From Lineus longissimus (taxonomy: Eukaryota > Nemertea > Pilidiophora > Heteronemertea > Lineidae): 60,000 nucleotides of DNA. The stretch is taken from assembly GCF_910592395.1 (NCBI RefSeq), contig NC_088316.1:1614001-1674000 (forward strand), written 5' to 3'. Made by a program: the position numbers and the translations under genes. How positions within the stretch are numbered: position 1 is the first letter of the stretch; the number at the start of each line of letters is the position of its first letter. The notes beneath the pieces were generated by a model. It did no database searches, was not told the origin of the DNA, and saw only the letters and a list, made by a program, of their open reading frames with translations. Positions 58,030-60,000 of the stretch are shown here, one piece after another.

Positions 58030-58600
58030 GTGTTTTAGTAGGAATTTCAGCTTTCGATATCTTTTACTGGCTGATCTGGTCTATGGCAAACCAGAAAGAA
58101 ACAAGGTCACCGTTCAACCTGTGAGCAAAATAGGGCGGAGTGAGCAAAATCCTGCATACTTTTCAAAATAAAACGCCTCAAGTGGTACCGCCCCTTCCAG
58201 AAGCCGAAAACTATATATTGTGCGAACAAGACTATTTCTGCACTCGGCGGTCCTATTGATATACATGTTTGACTTACGTACATAAAAAGTTTAAAATATG
58301 GTCCCCATTTGATATTTGTTTCCCTTCCTTCTCATTTATATATCAAAAAGGTGTTGTTACAACTGGCAGGATATCCCATGGATGGTATGTCTTCCAATAT
58401 CCCGGGACGGTCTGCCGCCCGAACCTAAACGTTTAATCAAGATGTACATACATGTGTTTCTAAACAAAAGCAATAAAATTCGTGTGTGAAATAATACCAC
58501 TTGGGCCAGGAGGCTCGGTCGACTGCGAAACGTTGTGGAGTCTTTCACGCAGATAGGAATAGTGTTTGTCCCGATATACTTCAAATTAGGGACAACTTAT
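58030..58600. other. Non-coding stretch, nothing recognised
   Basis: No frame or repeat of note. Confidence 0.5.
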
Positions 58601-58603
58601 ACA

Positions 58604-58743
58604 GGGCCCGGTTGTTCAAAAGCACAAAAGTCACGTCATCCCTAACGGTTAAGTGACCTTAACGATGATATCTCTTTCAGTTGATTCCATTGAAATTTTA
58701 ACGACGCCGTTTAAGTTAACGTTGTTTTGAACAACCTAGCTCT
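58604..58743. mobile_element. 140-bp MITE-like element, ends GGGCCCGGTTGTTCAAAA
   Basis: The left end GGGCCCGGTTGTTCAAAAG and the right end TTTTGAACAACCTAGCTC are inverted repeats of about 18 bp with a few mismatches. The interior holds inverted TAACGGTTAAG and CCGTTTAAGTTAACG words. Elements with this kind of GGTTGTTCAAAA end are, in my recollection, common in invertebrate genomes. Confidence 0.65.
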
Positions 58744-58746
58744 CGC

Positions 58747-59700
58747 TTGTACACATTTCTGTTAATGTTGTACACGCCCTCCGTCATTGTACGTAAACGT
58801 TTTGTAGGCCCCTTTGTAGGATATCTTAAAATACTCAAAAATAATTATCGTATTGAAATGTCTTATGAGTTAGATGTCTTTCAGATTACGGGTCGAACGG
58901 AACAGGTCCTAACAGTTTATATTACAACGACGAAAACGACTGATCTAGCCACAAATCTGTGCTGCGTTCTTGTACCAATCATGGCGATTTGTTGTCAATA
59001 TTTGCAAGAATTAATAAAGACTAGTCTACAAATTCTTGATATTTGTCTGGTGAACAGATTTTCCCTCACCAAACCGAGGGCGTTGCAGATGCTGACCTTT
59101 GTTATAGTAATGTTTCGAAGTGATATTGTAAAGTATAAAACATGTAAGGTTTTGCCAATAAAATATTTGTAAGCCAAATTGGTTTGATTTGTTATTCATT
59201 TAATTATTTAGAGTGAGGTATGTACGTGAATGGTAGGATAAATAACAGAAAAAATAGAGATTGCCTCTTGCGTAGTTCATTGACTGGAGTCCATTACATT
59301 ATGCAATACATGTAATAACCTGACGCAAGCTCTCATGATCAACTCCCTGAGAGGAACTCGAAACTGCTAACATTTATCAAAGTAAGCCTATTCCTGCCTT
59401 GTGTTAACCGAGCCGTTCAATTTTAAGCGTTTCCATAATTGTACTGCGATATAGTTCACGTATCCATTTAAAGGGCTCTTGGAACCATCTTGTACTGTCT
59501 TTAATCATGGAGTGTAACACAGTTTACGTTGAGCGGACGTAAAGTTTACGTTTGGCGCAATTGGCGGTGACGAGAGGTCTGCCTGAATGACAATGCCCTA
59601 TTCTGGACAAATATCCGTGTCTTTTGATAGAGAGGTTGTCCTGCATAACAGAGGTGTCCACTACAAGGGAGCTTTCATTGTACTGTTTGCCATGGAGTTT
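58747..59700. other. Probable 3' flank between genes; one unassigned frame
   Basis: A forward frame of 141 codons (58,747-59,172) has hydrophobic patches but no family resemblance, and its end overlaps an AATAAA (59,157). I do not accept it as a gene. Confidence 0.4.
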
Positions 59701-59702
59701 CT

Positions 59703-60000
59703 TCAATGTTGTTTTACCATGACGTAGGCTTTCTGCCAAATATCGGACAGACACACACTCGAATGAAACCGAAACAAAATAACTAGAGGAAGACACAAGT
59801 GCATAATGATACTCCAAGGTAAGTAGTTATAGAAATTGACGTGGACGGCAGCACCTTTCGATTTCTTCATCTCAAAGGTGTTGATCATCCACATCGCAAG
59901 GTTGCAAACGAGAAGAAATGTAATTATCGATCGCCCAGGCTTCCTTTCAATGTCTTCTTCACGTTTTGCGCACCGCCGCAGTCCATCAAGTATAAACATC
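59703..60000 (-). CDS. Otopetrin-like proton channel, C-terminal exon (partial)
   Basis: Reverse-strand frame entering from beyond the window end and stopping with TGA at 59,703-59,705. It reads KPGRSIITFLLVCNLAMWMI and NTFEMKK, then VNFYNYLPWSIIMHLCLPLV and ILFRFHSSVCLSDIWQKAY. These are the last two transmembrane segments of otopetrins, including the conserved F-x-R-F-H-S-x-V-C-L-x-(E/D)-I-W end. Otopetrins are twelve-helix plasma-membrane proton channels; only about the last 98 residues are visible. The protein ends VMVKQH shortly after the last helix, as is usual for the family. The remaining exons must lie beyond 60,000. Confidence 0.85.
   Translation of the reverse strand, partial: MFILDGLRRCAKREEDIERKPGRSIITFLLVCNLAMWMINTFEMKKSKGAAVHVNFYNYLPWSIIMHLCLPLVILFRFHSSVCLSDIWQKAYVMVKQH

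Noticed and set aside
58747-59172. Forward frame of 141 codons near the otopetrin 3' end
   Set aside because: Not recognisable, lacks motifs, and its end overlaps a polyadenylation-like hexamer.

Overview
This window looks like nuclear DNA of an invertebrate animal. Coding segments are short, with GT...AG borders, and are separated by long non-coding stretches. The sequence carries tRNA-derived SINEs, several foldback or MITE-like families and short tandem arrays. There is no operon structure, no Shine-Dalgarno logic and no phage or plasmid gene. The species cannot be fixed from the sequence; a lancelet, hemichordate or lophotrochozoan would all fit.

Layout. From 1 to 7.3 kb the DNA is non-coding and repeat-bearing: a GCGATT palindrome, degenerate telomere-like CCCTAA, and two reverse-strand SINE copies. 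At 7.36-8.95 kb (+) there is a two-exon gene for a roughly 406-residue protein of unknown family. From 9 to 30 kb I see no gene, but there are dispersed repeats, a TA-flanked MITE whose empty site is preserved next door, a perfect 14-bp tandem array and a SINE.

The main gene is an ionotropic glutamate receptor (iGluR) on the + strand, ending at 55,033. Six 3' exons (47,811-55,033) are clear: the end of the amino-terminal domain, ligand-binding S1, M1, pore loop, M3, S2, and an M4 exon 3.2 kb further on. Working upstream by reading frame, three more amino-terminal-domain exons (47,135; 36,682; 31,307) join with matching phases. A possible signal-peptide exon starts at 30,289, so the locus may span about 25 kb and encode about 887 residues. 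The agonist pocket keeps the S1 arginine but replaces the AMPA/kainate-type Ser-Thr and Glu of S2 with Gly-Ile and Trp-Asp, resembling GluN1. This is the best biological lead in the window. Its introns carry the foldback family, another repeat, a tandem array that copies an authentic 5' splice site, and two weak antisense coding candidates.

From 55 to 60 kb there is a reverse-strand exon of unknown family broken by an exact 73-bp tandem duplication (57.8-58.0 kb), a MITE, and the C-terminal exon of an otopetrin-type proton channel (59.7-60 kb, reverse strand), which runs off the window. No CRISPR, rRNA, functional tRNA gene, viral gene or toxin gene was recognised.
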